Below are positions 19,898-30,065 of a stretch of DNA of 64,000 nt, in pieces. This DNA is from Saccharomyces uvarum (taxonomy: Eukaryota > Ascomycota > Saccharomycetes > Saccharomycetales > Saccharomycetaceae): the NCBI GenBank assembly GCA_947243795.1, contig OX365932.1:1-64000 (forward strand), read 5' to 3'. The first letter of the stretch is position 1, and each line of letters opens with the position of its first letter. The notes below the pieces were generated by a model. The model was not told where the DNA came from. It searched no databases and worked only from the letters and a program-made list of their open reading frames with translations. A program made the translations under genes and the position numbers.

Positions 19898-20273
19898 AGC
19901 GTTGATGAGCCTAAATACATTACCATACGATAGTGGAGAGGCTTATCAAGATATCGCGAGATCCGTAAACTAGTTTTGCATTCCGATGCTATAACGCACG
20001 TACAAAAGCCTTCCTGCACAGTAGTTTTTCCAAGATTACAGGTTATACCGAAGCAGTATCCCTACGAACTGGCCCCTCTTCGCTGACTGTTTGAGTCTTC
20101 TATTTCCCAATCCGGTTATAAAATCGGCATTAGCTTGTAACTGCGCGGACACTTTGGTGGCGCCACACATTTGAAAAAGGACTTGAACATATATATGCTA
20201 CAATATTTAAAGATCTTCGAGCCAGATTTCACTGCCTGGACCCTGAACAGATATTCGCACGGAGAAGATCAGA
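19898..20273 (+). promoter_or_regulatory. HPA3 upstream region
   Basis: 376 bases before HPA3. AACATATATATGC at about 20188 is TATA-like, roughly 85 bases before the start codon. Nothing else recognised. Confidence 0.35.
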
Positions 20274-20759
20274 ATGGCAAGTAAGGAATCTGGAAAGATA
20301 ACGAATGATCGGATCGTGGTGAGGGCCATTGAGCCAAGAGACGAAGAAGAATGGAACAAACTGTGGGTGGAGTATCAAGGTTTCCAAAAAATCGTTATGC
20401 CTTCGGAGGTAGCCAGGACTACTTTCGCAAGATTCTTAGACCCCCAAGTCAAGCTGTGGGGGGCAATTGCTTTCGACACCGAGACTGGCAGAGCCATTGG
20501 TTTTACACATTACTTGAGCCACATGACCGCGTGGCAAGTCGAGGAGGTTATCTACATGAATGACTTATATGTCACCGAGAACGCAAGAATCAAAGGTGTG
20601 GGCAAGAAGCTTATAGAGTTTGTGTACAAGCATGCGGATCAGCTCGGCACACCTTCAGTGTACTGGGTGACGGACCACTTCAATCACCGCGCCCAATTGT
20701 TGTACACCAAAGTAGCTTACAAGACAGAAAAAGTCGTCTACAAGAGAGTTGGACACTAA
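20274..20759 (+). CDS. HPA3: D-amino acid / histone and polyamine N-acetyltransferase (GNAT)
   Basis: A small GNAT-family acetyltransferase; the S. cerevisiae protein acetylates D-amino acids and weakly histones and polyamines. The 161-residue frame covers the whole GNAT fold. The acetyl-CoA motif R-x-x-G-x-G is visible as RIKGVGKKL (from residue 105), preceded by the strand MNDLYV (about 95-100) and followed by the conserved YWVTDHFNHRAQLLY (about 135-149). The S. cerevisiae entry is about 18 residues longer at the N-terminus; the ATG used here is the first in this frame after the TATA-like region. It marks the start of uninterrupted synteny with S. cerevisiae chromosome V left. Confidence 0.9.
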   Translation: MASKESGKITNDRIVVRAIEPRDEEEWNKLWVEYQGFQKIVMPSEVARTTFARFLDPQVKLWGAIAFDTETGRAIGFTHYLSHMTAWQVEEVIYMNDLYVTENARIKGVGKKLIEFVYKHADQLGTPSVYWVTDHFNHRAQLLYTKVAYKTEKVVYKRVGH

Positions 20760-21150
20760 ATCGATATAGACTACCGTATATAAAACAATAGCTTTTATAG
20801 ATGTTATTGGAAAAGCTTCTTTAATTTTTTGTAGTTTGTTGTTCCGGTTTATCGCCGCCCTGAACGTGCGGCGCTTCTTGTCACAGAATGCCGGGAGCTT
20901 AATCCAGGTGCATTTTAAGAACCCGGACGTAGATCGTTTGATGAGTGGCTTCGTCTGTATGCATTTCAGGGTGCAGTCTGAGCCGCTCGATGATCAAAAT
21001 GCGCACGAATGGTTCTTCAATACTCCTAAACGACTCATTGGGGCACATGGGTACTATATAAACAATAACTAGTATCGATTTTCGATGAGTTGTCCTACTG
21101 GTAGTACTCAACGGGAACAGTAATAGAATTGCGAACAAAACTATTTCAAA
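20760..21150 (+). promoter_or_regulatory. SIT1 promoter with an Aft1-type iron site
   Basis: GGGTGCA at 20969-20975 is the reverse of TGCACCC, the Aft1/Aft2 iron-response core, about 180 bases before the SIT1 ATG; AGGTGCA at about 20907 is a weaker version. TATATAAA at 21055-21062 is a good TATA box. This fits iron-starvation induction as known for SIT1 (ARN3). Confidence 0.6.
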
Positions 21151-23034
21151 ATGGACCCAGCTACTGCTAATAGGGCTCTTCCTGAAGAATTTACAGAGGT
21201 TGTTGTCCCTGAAATGCTGGAGAAGGAAGTTGGCACGACTACTGCCGTGGGCCCTGCCTTGACCATATCTTCCCCAGCTCCCTCTTACATTGAATTGATC
21301 GACCCAGGTGTACGTAACATTGAAATTTACGCAGAACAGTACAGCCGTCCTCTATACCGTGTCGGCTTGTTCTTCTCGATTTTCCTTATTGCGTATGCCT
21401 ACGGGTTAGATGGTAGTGTACGTTACACTTTCCAAGCGTATGCTACTTCTTCGTACTCTAAGCACTCTCTATTGTCGACTGTCAACTGTATTAAGACTGT
21501 TATTGCTGCTGCTGGTCAAATCTTTTTTGCAAGACTATCTGATATCTTTGGCAGATTCTCCATATTGGTTATTAGTGTCATCTTTTACATTGTGGGGACG
21601 ATCATCGAATCACAAGCAGTGACGATCACTAGGTTTGCTGTTGGTGGCTGCTTTTACCAATTGGGTCTTACCGGTGTCATTTTGATTTTGGAGGTTATTG
21701 CCTCAGATTTTTCTAATTTGAACTGGAGATTGCTAGCTTTATTTGTTCCTGCTTTGCCATTTATCATTAACACCTGGATTAGTGGGGACGTAACAAGTGC
21801 TATAGGCAGTAACTGGAAATGGGGTATTGGTATGTGGGCTTTCATTTTGCCTCTAACTTGTATTCCATTGTGTCTTTGTATGTTGCACATGAGATATTTG
21901 GCAAGAAAACATGCAAAGGATAAATTGAGACCCGAATTTGAATCATTGAACAAATTAAACTGGAAGTCCTTCTTCATCGACATCATTTTCTGGAAATTGG
22001 ACGTAATCGGCCTTTTGCTAATGACTGCATTCTTTGGATGTGTATTGGTTCCATTCACCTTGGCTGGTGGCTTAAAGGAAGAATGGAAAGCTGCTCATAT
22101 TATTGTGCCTGAAGTCATCGGTTGGGTAGTGGCGTTACCACTATATATGGTATGGGAAATTAGATATTCAAGGCATCCATTAACACCATGGGATTTGATT
22201 AAAGACAGAGGGGTTTTCTTTGCTTTGTTTATTGCTTTCTTCATTAATTTCAATTGGTACATGCAAGGTGACTATATGTATACCGTGCTAGTCGTCTCTG
22301 TTCATGAATCCATCAAGTCAGCCACGAGAATCACGTCCTTGTACTCATTTGTTTCTGTTATTGTTGGTACAATCCTTGGGATTATATTGATTAAAGTGAG
22401 AAGAACTAAACCCTTCATCTTATTCGGTATCTCTTGTTGGATTGTCTCATTCGGTCTTTTGGTCCATTACCGCGGTGACTCTGGCGCACATGCAGGTATT
22501 ATTGGTTCTTTATGCCTATTAGGTTTTGGTGCAGGTTCGTTTACCTATGTGACACAGGCCTCCATTCAAGCTTCTGCTGGAACCCACGCGAGAATGGCGG
22601 TAGTAACTTCGTTGTACTTGGCTACCTATAATATTGGTTCTGCATTTGGCAGTTCTGTTAGCGGTGCTGTCTGGACCAATCTTTTACCAAAGGAAATCTC
22701 AAAGAGAATTGCCGATCCCACGTTGGCTGCAGAAGCGTACGGTTCGCCTTTCACATTTATTACCACTTACACATGGGGTACACCAGAAAGAATTGCTTTG
22801 GTCATGTCTTATCGTTATGTTCAAAAGATCTTATGTATCATAGGTTTGGCATTCTGTTTCCCCTTATTAGGCTGTGGATTCATGTTGAGAAATCACAAAT
22901 TAACAGACACTATTGCACTTGAAGGCAACGATCACTTGGAGAGCAAAAACGATAATGAAATTGTGGAAAAGGAAGAGATTTCCTTGAAAACTAGATTCTT
23001 GGCTCAGTTTACAACTAAAGAGAAAGAAAATTAG
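21151..23034 (+). CDS. SIT1: Ferrioxamine B siderophore-iron transporter
   Basis: An MFS transporter of the ARN family that imports ferrioxamine-bound iron through endosomal and plasma membranes. The product is 627 residues against 628 in S. cerevisiae, with the same MDP start and the conserved APSYIELIDPGV block before segment 1. About 14 hydrophobic segments are visible. FARLSDIFGRF is the loop 2-3 MFS motif, and GDYMYTVLVV and TYVTQASIQAS are ARN-specific. The charged C-tail (ALEGNDHLES onward, ending KEKEN) differs most from S. cerevisiae and holds lysines that could take ubiquitin. Confidence 0.94.
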   Translation: MDPATANRALPEEFTEVVVPEMLEKEVGTTTAVGPALTISSPAPSYIELIDPGVRNIEIYAEQYSRPLYRVGLFFSIFLIAYAYGLDGSVRYTFQAYATSSYSKHSLLSTVNCIKTVIAAAGQIFFARLSDIFGRFSILVISVIFYIVGTIIESQAVTITRFAVGGCFYQLGLTGVILILEVIASDFSNLNWRLLALFVPALPFIINTWISGDVTSAIGSNWKWGIGMWAFILPLTCIPLCLCMLHMRYLARKHAKDKLRPEFESLNKLNWKSFFIDIIFWKLDVIGLLLMTAFFGCVLVPFTLAGGLKEEWKAAHIIVPEVIGWVVALPLYMVWEIRYSRHPLTPWDLIKDRGVFFALFIAFFINFNWYMQGDYMYTVLVVSVHESIKSATRITSLYSFVSVIVGTILGIILIKVRRTKPFILFGISCWIVSFGLLVHYRGDSGAHAGIIGSLCLLGFGAGSFTYVTQASIQASAGTHARMAVVTSLYLATYNIGSAFGSSVSGAVWTNLLPKEISKRIADPTLAAEAYGSPFTFITTYTWGTPERIALVMSYRYVQKILCIIGLAFCFPLLGCGFMLRNHKLTDTIALEGNDHLESKNDNEIVEKEEISLKTRFLAQFTTKEKEN

Positions 23035-23285
23035 TTCAATTACAACTTAAATATAAATAATATAATGTCTATTACTTGTAAATTAATACACAAATAAAAG
23101 CACATAATCTTGTTTGACTTTACGTTTTAGCTGTTGCTCTATAAATTGCTCAAAATGAAAAAACTGAAAAAACTGAAAAAATGTCTTACGTACTATTACA
23201 GAGTGAATAACTTAGAAATTTAATAACAATAAACACTTAAAATTTGGAAAACCATCAAGTTTTACCAAACCTGAAAATAAAAATC

Positions 23286-24737
23286 CTATATTTGACAATG
23301 CTGCCCATTTGGGCTATTGACAGCATCTAAAATAGTTTGAGTGCTGCTGACAATCATAATCATAAAACCAAAGCAAATACAAAAGTAATAAGGAAGTTTT
23401 GCCTTCCAATTTTTTTTCTTACTTGTTAGTAATAGGTTTGTATATGGCGGTAAAATGTAAGCCATTGTGGATGCCGTAGTAGCTCCGATTAATTCAAATA
23501 ACGCACCCAAGTTGCAGGTAGTTAATGATATGCCCATGGTGATAAAGACCAGTATCGAAGTTATTATTGTGTGCTGCTTGTTTGATAATTGAGTGTGCTC
23601 ATCGTAGTTTTTAATAAGGCGACATTCATGTAACAAATTGCCGACGACATCTCGTAAAACAAAGATTTCCATTGGAAAAGTAGTTAACATGTTAAACCCA
23701 AAGCACAGTCTAGCTACATTGATAGCTGTATCTGTTCCTGGGAAACTATTCAAAACATTGCCCTTTGTTTTCTCCTTGAAAGCAGCAAATCCTGAATAAC
23801 CCATTAATCCGCAGCATATTACCGAAATAACTATACTAATATGTGTCAATTTGGTAAACTTCGCTACACTTCTATTCCTCATGGAAAAGAAAATAAAACT
23901 TGTGTTGTGGTGGCAAACCAACGCAAAGGAAATGACAGACAAACTTCTGAAGATGGTTGTCTTTATGAAAATGTCTGATAGTTTAAGGGTATGACCTTTC
24001 CAATCATATGGTAGCATAGGACCCCTGATAACGACAGTGAAAACAATTACGATCATACTAATGACGGCCAAAAAAGATGCCTTTGATAGGGCCTCTATAT
24101 TTCTTTTCAAAGATAATGGAAAGGAAATGAAGATAGTAACCATAATTATGATAACGTTCCTTCTGAGCCAGAAATGTACTTCGCCATCGTTCTGACTAAA
24201 CACGGCTCTAAGAACATGGGGTATGGTATCCCCGATGATAATGCAATAACCAATACACCCGCCGAAGGCAAATAGCCCATTTGTGAAAAGAATTAGTAAT
24301 TTTCCTTTCTTACCCATAACATATTCGACTGTACCTTGATATGTTCTCTTGCCAGCAAGAGTTAAATTAATGACAATAAGCCTCAATGTCCAATCGACAA
24401 TAAACCCGAGTGCAATGTATGATATCAGCCCACCTATTATACCAGCATTTTTGATCGCAAACGGCTGAGTAATTATTCCGGCGCCCAGAATAGAATTGGC
24501 TAAATTCATGAAAGCCATTCTCATGCTAGATTTTTTATCATTTTCCCGAAGCACGTTATTGACTAGCTGGTCATCTGTATCAGAAGTGATAGGGTAGATG
24601 GTATTTCGGAAGTCCTTTCCTTGACTTCCGTCATCCGAGTCGTTATCAGTTATGCCAGGCAGAGGGAAGTCTGTCAATTCAAACTCCGTTCTAAGCTCTT
24701 TGTTTTCCAGTTTACTGTACTCGCCCAATTCACTCAT
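23286..24737 (-). CDS. AVT2: Putative amino-acid transporter of the AVT family
   Basis: A member of the amino acid/auxin permease (AAAP) family with about 10 to 11 hydrophobic segments; S. cerevisiae Avt2 has no firmly proven substrate and its relatives act at the vacuole. Length is 483 residues against 480. The hydrophilic head (MSELGEYSKLENKELRTEFE) is almost identical to S. cerevisiae, supporting the start. Family features include NLANSILGAGIITQPFA in the first segment and CNLGALFELIGATTASTMAYILPP near the end. It converges on SIT1 with 251 bases between them; that interval contains a short run of ACTGAAAAA repeats (about 23152-23181). Confidence 0.92.
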   Translation of the reverse strand: MSELGEYSKLENKELRTEFELTDFPLPGITDNDSDDGSQGKDFRNTIYPITSDTDDQLVNNVLRENDKKSSMRMAFMNLANSILGAGIITQPFAIKNAGIIGGLISYIALGFIVDWTLRLIVINLTLAGKRTYQGTVEYVMGKKGKLLILFTNGLFAFGGCIGYCIIIGDTIPHVLRAVFSQNDGEVHFWLRRNVIIIMVTIFISFPLSLKRNIEALSKASFLAVISMIVIVFTVVIRGPMLPYDWKGHTLKLSDIFIKTTIFRSLSVISFALVCHHNTSFIFFSMRNRSVAKFTKLTHISIVISVICCGLMGYSGFAAFKEKTKGNVLNSFPGTDTAINVARLCFGFNMLTTFPMEIFVLRDVVGNLLHECRLIKNYDEHTQLSNKQHTIITSILVFITMGISLTTCNLGALFELIGATTASTMAYILPPYTNLLLTSKKKNWKAKLPYYFCICFGFMIMIVSSTQTILDAVNSPNGQHCQI

Positions 24738-25182
24738 TATCGGAACATATGTATCTGCTGAATTTCACTTAGAATATATTCTAATCGCTCAATTTATATT
24801 ACATTCATCACTTTTAGCGTTTTGGCCATTTTTTTTACTATTTACTTATCGTAAAAATGACATTCGGTCGGTATAAGGTTCGGGTGACAGACAGTAGCGA
24901 AAAAATAAATAAAAAATAAATAAATAAAAGTTATCTTTTAATTATACATCATTAGCTAAAATGAAAAAATATACATCTATGAGGGCTAAGTTAAGGTCTA
25001 CAAAAGTCTTCTTCAATTTTTTTTAATTTAGTTGGTAATATCGTTACTGTGCATTAGTGCATATATAGATTGAGAGTTGAAGAGCTCGTTGACTATAATT
25101 AGACTTTCCTTTTTGGGTATGACTTTGAAGTTGTGAATGCGAGATTGGGTGGGAATGTGATCAAAGGTAATAAAGGACACGT
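24738..25182. other. Interval between CAN1 3' end and AVT2 start
   Basis: 445 bases: the CAN1 3' flank and the AVT2 promoter. AT-rich runs (AAAATAAATAAAAAATAAAT near 24900) may serve CAN1 mRNA 3'-end formation. No other feature seen. Confidence 0.5.
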
Positions 25183-26955
25183 TTAACCTACAACATTCCA
25201 AAATTTGTCCCAAAGTGTCTTTGGCTCAGGTTCTTCCCACACAATGGCTTCAATGTCTCTTCTGTCAGAATCGATATCCACGTCTTCAATTTTCCAGAAA
25301 AATCTGCATTTATATATCAGTTCAAATAGAATCCAAATTGCCAAGAAAAGGAAAACAGAGATATATGCAGCAAGGAAATTAATGCCGTTGAATGTTGGTG
25401 CGAAAGAGGTGAAACCTTGAATGAGGATAATAACTATCATGAAAAAAGTAGCATAATAAGCCAATCCAGGCATTAGTTTGGCTTTGAATGGCAATTCATC
25501 ACGAGAAATGCCACGGTATTTCAAAGCTTGCATGAACCTGATATGAGATATCGAGATAAATAACCAAGCGAAGAACCCAGCGACACCAGTGATATTCAAT
25601 AACCATGCGAATACTTTTCCACCACCGGTGGAAGTTTCCATGTAAGCTAAAGCACCAAATACGGAAGTGGCGAAAACCGCAACATATGGGACACCACCTT
25701 TAGTGGTCCTTGAAAAAAACTTTGGAGCCAACTTGCTTTTGGATAAACCAAACAAGACACGAGAGCCCACATAAATATTTGAATTTGCTGCAGAAATGAT
25801 GGTTGTTAAGATAACAGCATTGAATATATGTGGCAACACTTTTGTACCTGAGTTTTCAATGGCAATAATAAATGGAGAAGTGGAGACATAAGAAGTGGCT
25901 GAGGTTAATTTAGGATCATTGTATGGCACCAAAAGACCAATGAACAATAGGGATCCAATGTAGAAGGTCAAGATACGGAAAACAACCTTCTTGATGGCTC
26001 TAGGAACAGTTTTTCTTGGGTTGGCGGCCTCACCAGCAGTGATACCAACCAATTCAGTACCTTGGAATGTGAACGCAGCATTAATCAAAGAGGAAACCCA
26101 ACCTAGGAACCTTGCCTCGTTCTTATTCTTGGAAATGATACCTGGGCCCCATGCACCTGGGTTTCTCCAGTAACGGAACCCGACTGGGCCGGTGACACCT
26201 GCACCACAGACCATGCAAAAACAGTAGATTAAAAACCCGATAATGGCGATGACTTTGATAGAGGCGACCCAGAATTCAAATTCACCGTAAAATTTAACGG
26301 GGAACATGTTCATTGCGGTGATTATCACCCAGAAAATACTAATCCATGCTGCTAATGGGACGGCATACGTCCAAAATTGAATGACTTGTCCAACCACACT
26401 AAGCTCCAGGGCAAAGGTGACGGCCCAAGAAAACCAATACATGTAACCGTTGGCTGCACCAAATGCAGGCGACAGAAATCTTTGCGAAAAGACTGTGAAC
26501 GAAGATGTGACTGGAATGAATGTAGCCATTTCACCCAGTGATTGTGTGACAGAATAAGCCAACGAACCCATGAATAAATAGGATATTAGAGCACCCACGG
26601 GGCCGGCGTTCGTTAGAGGTGTAGATAGACCGATGAACAGACCAGTACCGATAGTACCACCGAGGGCAATCATACCGATGTGTCTTTGTTTAAGTTCTCT
26701 TTTCACTTCGGCATTCTGCACTTCGCCTTCGTCTTCGTCCTGTATATCTTCCTCCATGGAGAAAGTGTCCTGGCCATTGACTCCATTGGGAAAGGAGCGC
26801 AATGGATACAGTTCCTTGCTCTTCTCATCTTTCAGCGACAATGATCCACGTCTGTGATGAGTTTGAGAGGCTTCTACGTCATGAAAGAACGTTCCGGCCG
26901 GCTCAGTGTACATGTGTTTTTCCTCCACTTCAGAGTCTTGCTTAGGTTTCGTCAT
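25183..26955 (-). CDS. CAN1: Plasma-membrane arginine permease
   Basis: Imports arginine, and the toxic analogue canavanine, as a proton symporter of the yeast APC family. It has 590 residues, the S. cerevisiae length. A charged cytosolic head of about 90 residues precedes the first segment with [13 protein letters not shown] (residues 97-109); about 12 membrane segments follow. [19 protein letters not shown] and [21 protein letters not shown] are conserved transporter blocks, the latter containing the substrate-site glutamate. The head ([13 protein letters not shown]) differs from S. cerevisiae (MTNSKEDADIEEK), and segments 10-12 carry many conservative changes, good evidence that the source is another species. 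Confidence 0.96.
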   Translation of the reverse strand: MTKPKQDSEVEEKHMYTEPAGTFFHDVEASQTHHRRGSLSLKDEKSKELYPLRSFPNGVNGQDTFSMEEDIQDEDEGEVQNAEVKRELKQRHIGMIALGGTIGTGLFIGLSTPLTNAGPVGALISYLFMGSLAYSVTQSLGEMATFIPVTSSFTVFSQRFLSPAFGAANGYMYWFSWAVTFALELSVVGQVIQFWTYAVPLAAWISIFWVIITAMNMFPVKFYGEFEFWVASIKVIAIIGFLIYCFCMVCGAGVTGPVGFRYWRNPGAWGPGIISKNKNEARFLGWVSSLINAAFTFQGTELVGITAGEAANPRKTVPRAIKKVVFRILTFYIGSLLFIGLLVPYNDPKLTSATSYVSTSPFIIAIENSGTKVLPHIFNAVILTTIISAANSNIYVGSRVLFGLSKSKLAPKFFSRTTKGGVPYVAVFATSVFGALAYMETSTGGGKVFAWLLNITGVAGFFAWLFISISHIRFMQALKYRGISRDELPFKAKLMPGLAYYATFFMIVIILIQGFTSFAPTFNGINFLAAYISVFLFLAIWILFELIYKCRFFWKIEDVDIDSDRRDIEAIVWEEPEPKTLWDKFWNVVG

Positions 26956-27922
26956 GACCTATTTATGTTTGTATGTGAAAATTTTTTGACTTGAAGTCTT
27001 AATTTGCAATGAATGGATGGAAAATTGTTCCCAGCTAGAACTACAACAATGAAAAGTTTTTTTCTTCCTTGTATATATGCGCAAAAAGAAATGGATAGAT
27101 CAAGACGGTTGCAAAATCGGAATAGTTGACGTCGTATTGCCTTGCCCGAATACCACTTTTTTCTACCTTTCTTTGCTTTATCTTATCACCTATCGAAGGC
27201 TTATCTAGTTATCTCGACCTTATCGCTCTCCTCGAATTTGTCGATACACTGATAAAAAGAAAGCGCAAAAAAAGAAATTAAAAAAAAGCCGTACGGATCA
27301 CCCTACCAAGGGGGTCCGTTATGCCCTACTTTTATAAGAGGGAAAACAGAGGTCATTTTGCAGAAATAGTTCATACCCTATTGTTTTTGAACCTTAGCCC
27401 TGTTGATAATTTCAGCCATTTAGGGTTACAGTTTTGCATTATTTTTGAGATCCTAACCTCTAGAGTAAGTCAATTAAGGTGATTAAATTTTACCGTGATT
27501 CAATCGTATCGGACAGTGAAATACTACAGCGATGTGTGAACCATCTGGGGACAATCTCTAGTTGTTTCTCTTTTGAGTTATCTTTTTTTCAAGTTTTCTG
27601 TTCTCCCTTTAAGAAGCTCATCAAGAACAAGGTTATTTAGCTAGTAGGTATGTAGGTAGATTTTTTTTTAATAGCAACGGATATAACGGTTCTTGAATGT
27701 TTCCTTTGTGGAGGCAGGCCACTGAAACAACGGTATCTTGAAATCATGTGTATGCGTGTGTTATTCAAAATGGGCCACGTATTGATCGATTGTTGTTGTT
27801 GTGTGTCCGAACATGATTGATAAGTGATAAAAAAAGAAAACCAAGCTAGGTTGATGTGCCTTTCTTGCATCTAAAGCGAAAAAGAGTTTCGAGTTAAAGT
27901 AGCATCAAAGTAGCACCGGTAA
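26956..27922. promoter_or_regulatory. Divergent CAN1-NPR2 promoter with GATA cluster
   Basis: CTTATC, the reverse of the GATAAG site of Gln3, Gat1 and Dal80, occurs at 27182-27187, 27200-27205 and 27219-27224, with a GATAA at 27251. This fits nitrogen control of CAN1. TATATATG at about 27072 is TATA-like for the leftward CAN1. An imperfect inverted repeat, ACGGA and CCCT against AGGG and TCCGT, spans 27293-27319 and looks like a zinc-cluster or other dyad site. NPR2, starting at 27923, has no clear TATA. Confidence 0.6.
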
Positions 27923-29782
27923 ATGCAGAGCTATTTCCAGGGGTTTGTGCCCATACATACTATATTCTACTCTGTGTTCCATCCCACAGAAGGGTCTAAG
28001 ATCAAGTACGAGTTCCCCCCAAATAATCTGAAAAGTCATGGTATCAATTTCAATACAATCAAAAATTACATCATACCGAAGCCGATACTATGCCACAAGC
28101 TGATCACTTTCAAGTATGGTACGTATAGGATTGTGTGCTATCCCGTGACCATCAACTCCCCAATATATGCTAGGAATTTCTTCAGTTTTAACTTTGTGTT
28201 TGTGTTCCCATATGACTGTGAGACGTCTCCGTACGAGCCAGCTATCACCAGACTGGGCAAAATGTTCAAGGTTCTGGAAGAGCAGAATCAATTGCTTTCT
28301 AAGTCAGAAAGAGATCCTGTTTTTTTCGACTTAAAGGCAATAGAAAACTCCTTGTTAACGCCCTCTACAGCTGGTCCTCCGGCGACGTCGAATCCCAGCA
28401 GCAACACTACACCAACGCATCCTACCTCCGACAAGGATGCAAAGGACCTAAGAGGCAACAGATTCAATGGCGAAAAGTACAATGACATCATCAAAGATTT
28501 GGGACTTCCGGAGTCCTCATTTTCCATACAAGATTTGCTGATGAGAATCTTTCAGGACCTAAATAACTACTCCGAATGTCTCATACCGATAGACGATGGC
28601 AATGCAGTGGACATAAAGATTTTCCCTCTACTAAGACCACCTACGACCTGTGTTTCTCTGGAAGACGTGCCCCTATCGTGTGTAAACTTGAAGAAAATCA
28701 TCGATGTTAACTGGGATCCAACGATGATGGGCATAGTCCCATATATTGATGGTCTAAACAGCATTGCAAAAATCTCAAAATTCAGTCACAGTGATCCAAG
28801 TCTGGTAATCGAGTGTATACGACATCTCATCTACTATAAGTGTGTCACATTGTCAGATATTTTCCAGTTCTCCAACATATACGCCCCTTCTTCATTGATT
28901 AGAAATTTTTTAACCGACCCATTAATGGCCACTGACTGTCAGTCCTACGTCACATTTCCGGAGATTTCTAAACTATCAAATCTACCCTTGAGCAAAAATT
29001 TTGATTCCGTTGATCAAGATTTAACGTCGTTTTCTGTGCGAAGAAAATCCAAGTCCTCAAGTGTACCTTCAAACCCAAACTCCAGAACTACCTCATTTAG
29101 TTCGACCAGTAAAGTTTCTCAGAATTCCTCTTTGAATTCCTCCTTTTCATCGGTTTCTAAAGATTGGAGGCAATCGCAGACCTCCTGCTCGAGCACGAAC
29201 GCGCATGCTATTAGCAACCGTAATCAATTCTTACCGACAAGATCATGCTTGTTTGACCTGTATAGATCTCTCTCGCAGGGCCAAACGCTGAAATCGTGGT
29301 ATGAGTTGAAATTTACAACCTTGAAAGAAAACAACATCGATATAAGAAGGTTTATAACTTTTGGCTTAGAAAGAGGTATCATATACAGATGCTACTCCTT
29401 CCCTATAATGCTACATGTCGGTTCACGTGATACAAAGGAAATGACACCTGTGACCACTAAAGAACCTTCGAATGAGGATAACTCACTCAAGAAAAAAGAT
29501 TATAATCATTCATTATCCCTCACTGGTTCCAAAAGCACGACGCAAACCAATGTGAAATCGGAAAGACCATCAAAGGTTTCGTTTGAGATGCAGAGAGCAA
29601 ACTCTTTGGCAACTGGTAAAAATAAGATACCCAGACTCAGTGACGAAGAAAAAAAAATACTTGAAAAGTCAATAAGAAGTGCTGAAAATTTTGACAAGAT
29701 ATGCGTCTTACTAGGCAAATCTAAACAAGAAGTGGAGAACTATTTAAGCGAATTGGGAGAATTCAAGGTGATCAATAGCTAA
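27923..29782 (+). CDS. NPR2: SEACIT (GATOR1-like) subunit Npr2
   Basis: Npr2, with Npr3 and Iml1, forms the SEACIT complex at the vacuole that inhibits TORC1 when amino acids are scarce. The 619 residues compare with 615 in S. cerevisiae; the N-terminal half (YFQGFVPIHTIFYSVFHPTEG and on) is nearly identical and forms the longin-type NPR2 domain. Two low-complexity linkers vary: a Thr/Pro/Ser stretch at about residues 150-175 (NPSSNTTPTHPTSD) and a Ser-rich stretch at about 375-415. The C-terminal helical region (SDEEKKILEKSIRSAE to the GEFKVINS end) is conserved. It is transcribed away from CAN1, itself controlled by nitrogen. Confidence 0.94.
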   Translation: MQSYFQGFVPIHTIFYSVFHPTEGSKIKYEFPPNNLKSHGINFNTIKNYIIPKPILCHKLITFKYGTYRIVCYPVTINSPIYARNFFSFNFVFVFPYDCETSPYEPAITRLGKMFKVLEEQNQLLSKSERDPVFFDLKAIENSLLTPSTAGPPATSNPSSNTTPTHPTSDKDAKDLRGNRFNGEKYNDIIKDLGLPESSFSIQDLLMRIFQDLNNYSECLIPIDDGNAVDIKIFPLLRPPTTCVSLEDVPLSCVNLKKIIDVNWDPTMMGIVPYIDGLNSIAKISKFSHSDPSLVIECIRHLIYYKCVTLSDIFQFSNIYAPSSLIRNFLTDPLMATDCQSYVTFPEISKLSNLPLSKNFDSVDQDLTSFSVRRKSKSSSVPSNPNSRTTSFSSTSKVSQNSSLNSSFSSVSKDWRQSQTSCSSTNAHAISNRNQFLPTRSCLFDLYRSLSQGQTLKSWYELKFTTLKENNIDIRRFITFGLERGIIYRCYSFPIMLHVGSRDTKEMTPVTTKEPSNEDNSLKKKDYNHSLSLTGSKSTTQTNVKSERPSKVSFEMQRANSLATGKNKIPRLSDEEKKILEKSIRSAENFDKICVLLGKSKQEVENYLSELGEFKVINS

Positions 29783-30065
29783 AGAATAAATAAAATATAA
29801 AAGATAAGATCATTGACCATTGAATTGTTTGTTTCGTTTGTTTGTTTGTTTTTTAATATTACAACTTATTTCTGTGAACATAAAGTACATACAAATTGCT
29901 ATGTATATATAGGTAGCTCTGCGAGAATTCTCGGAGGTATTTTTTTTTCAATGAATTTGGGGAGAGTAGCTGCTTCATTTCTATCTTGCAATTTGGGATG
30001 TTCTCTACACAGCTTGCTTGTACTGGTCTTAATTTCTAATACATTTTTAACTGGAGAGGAGACGG

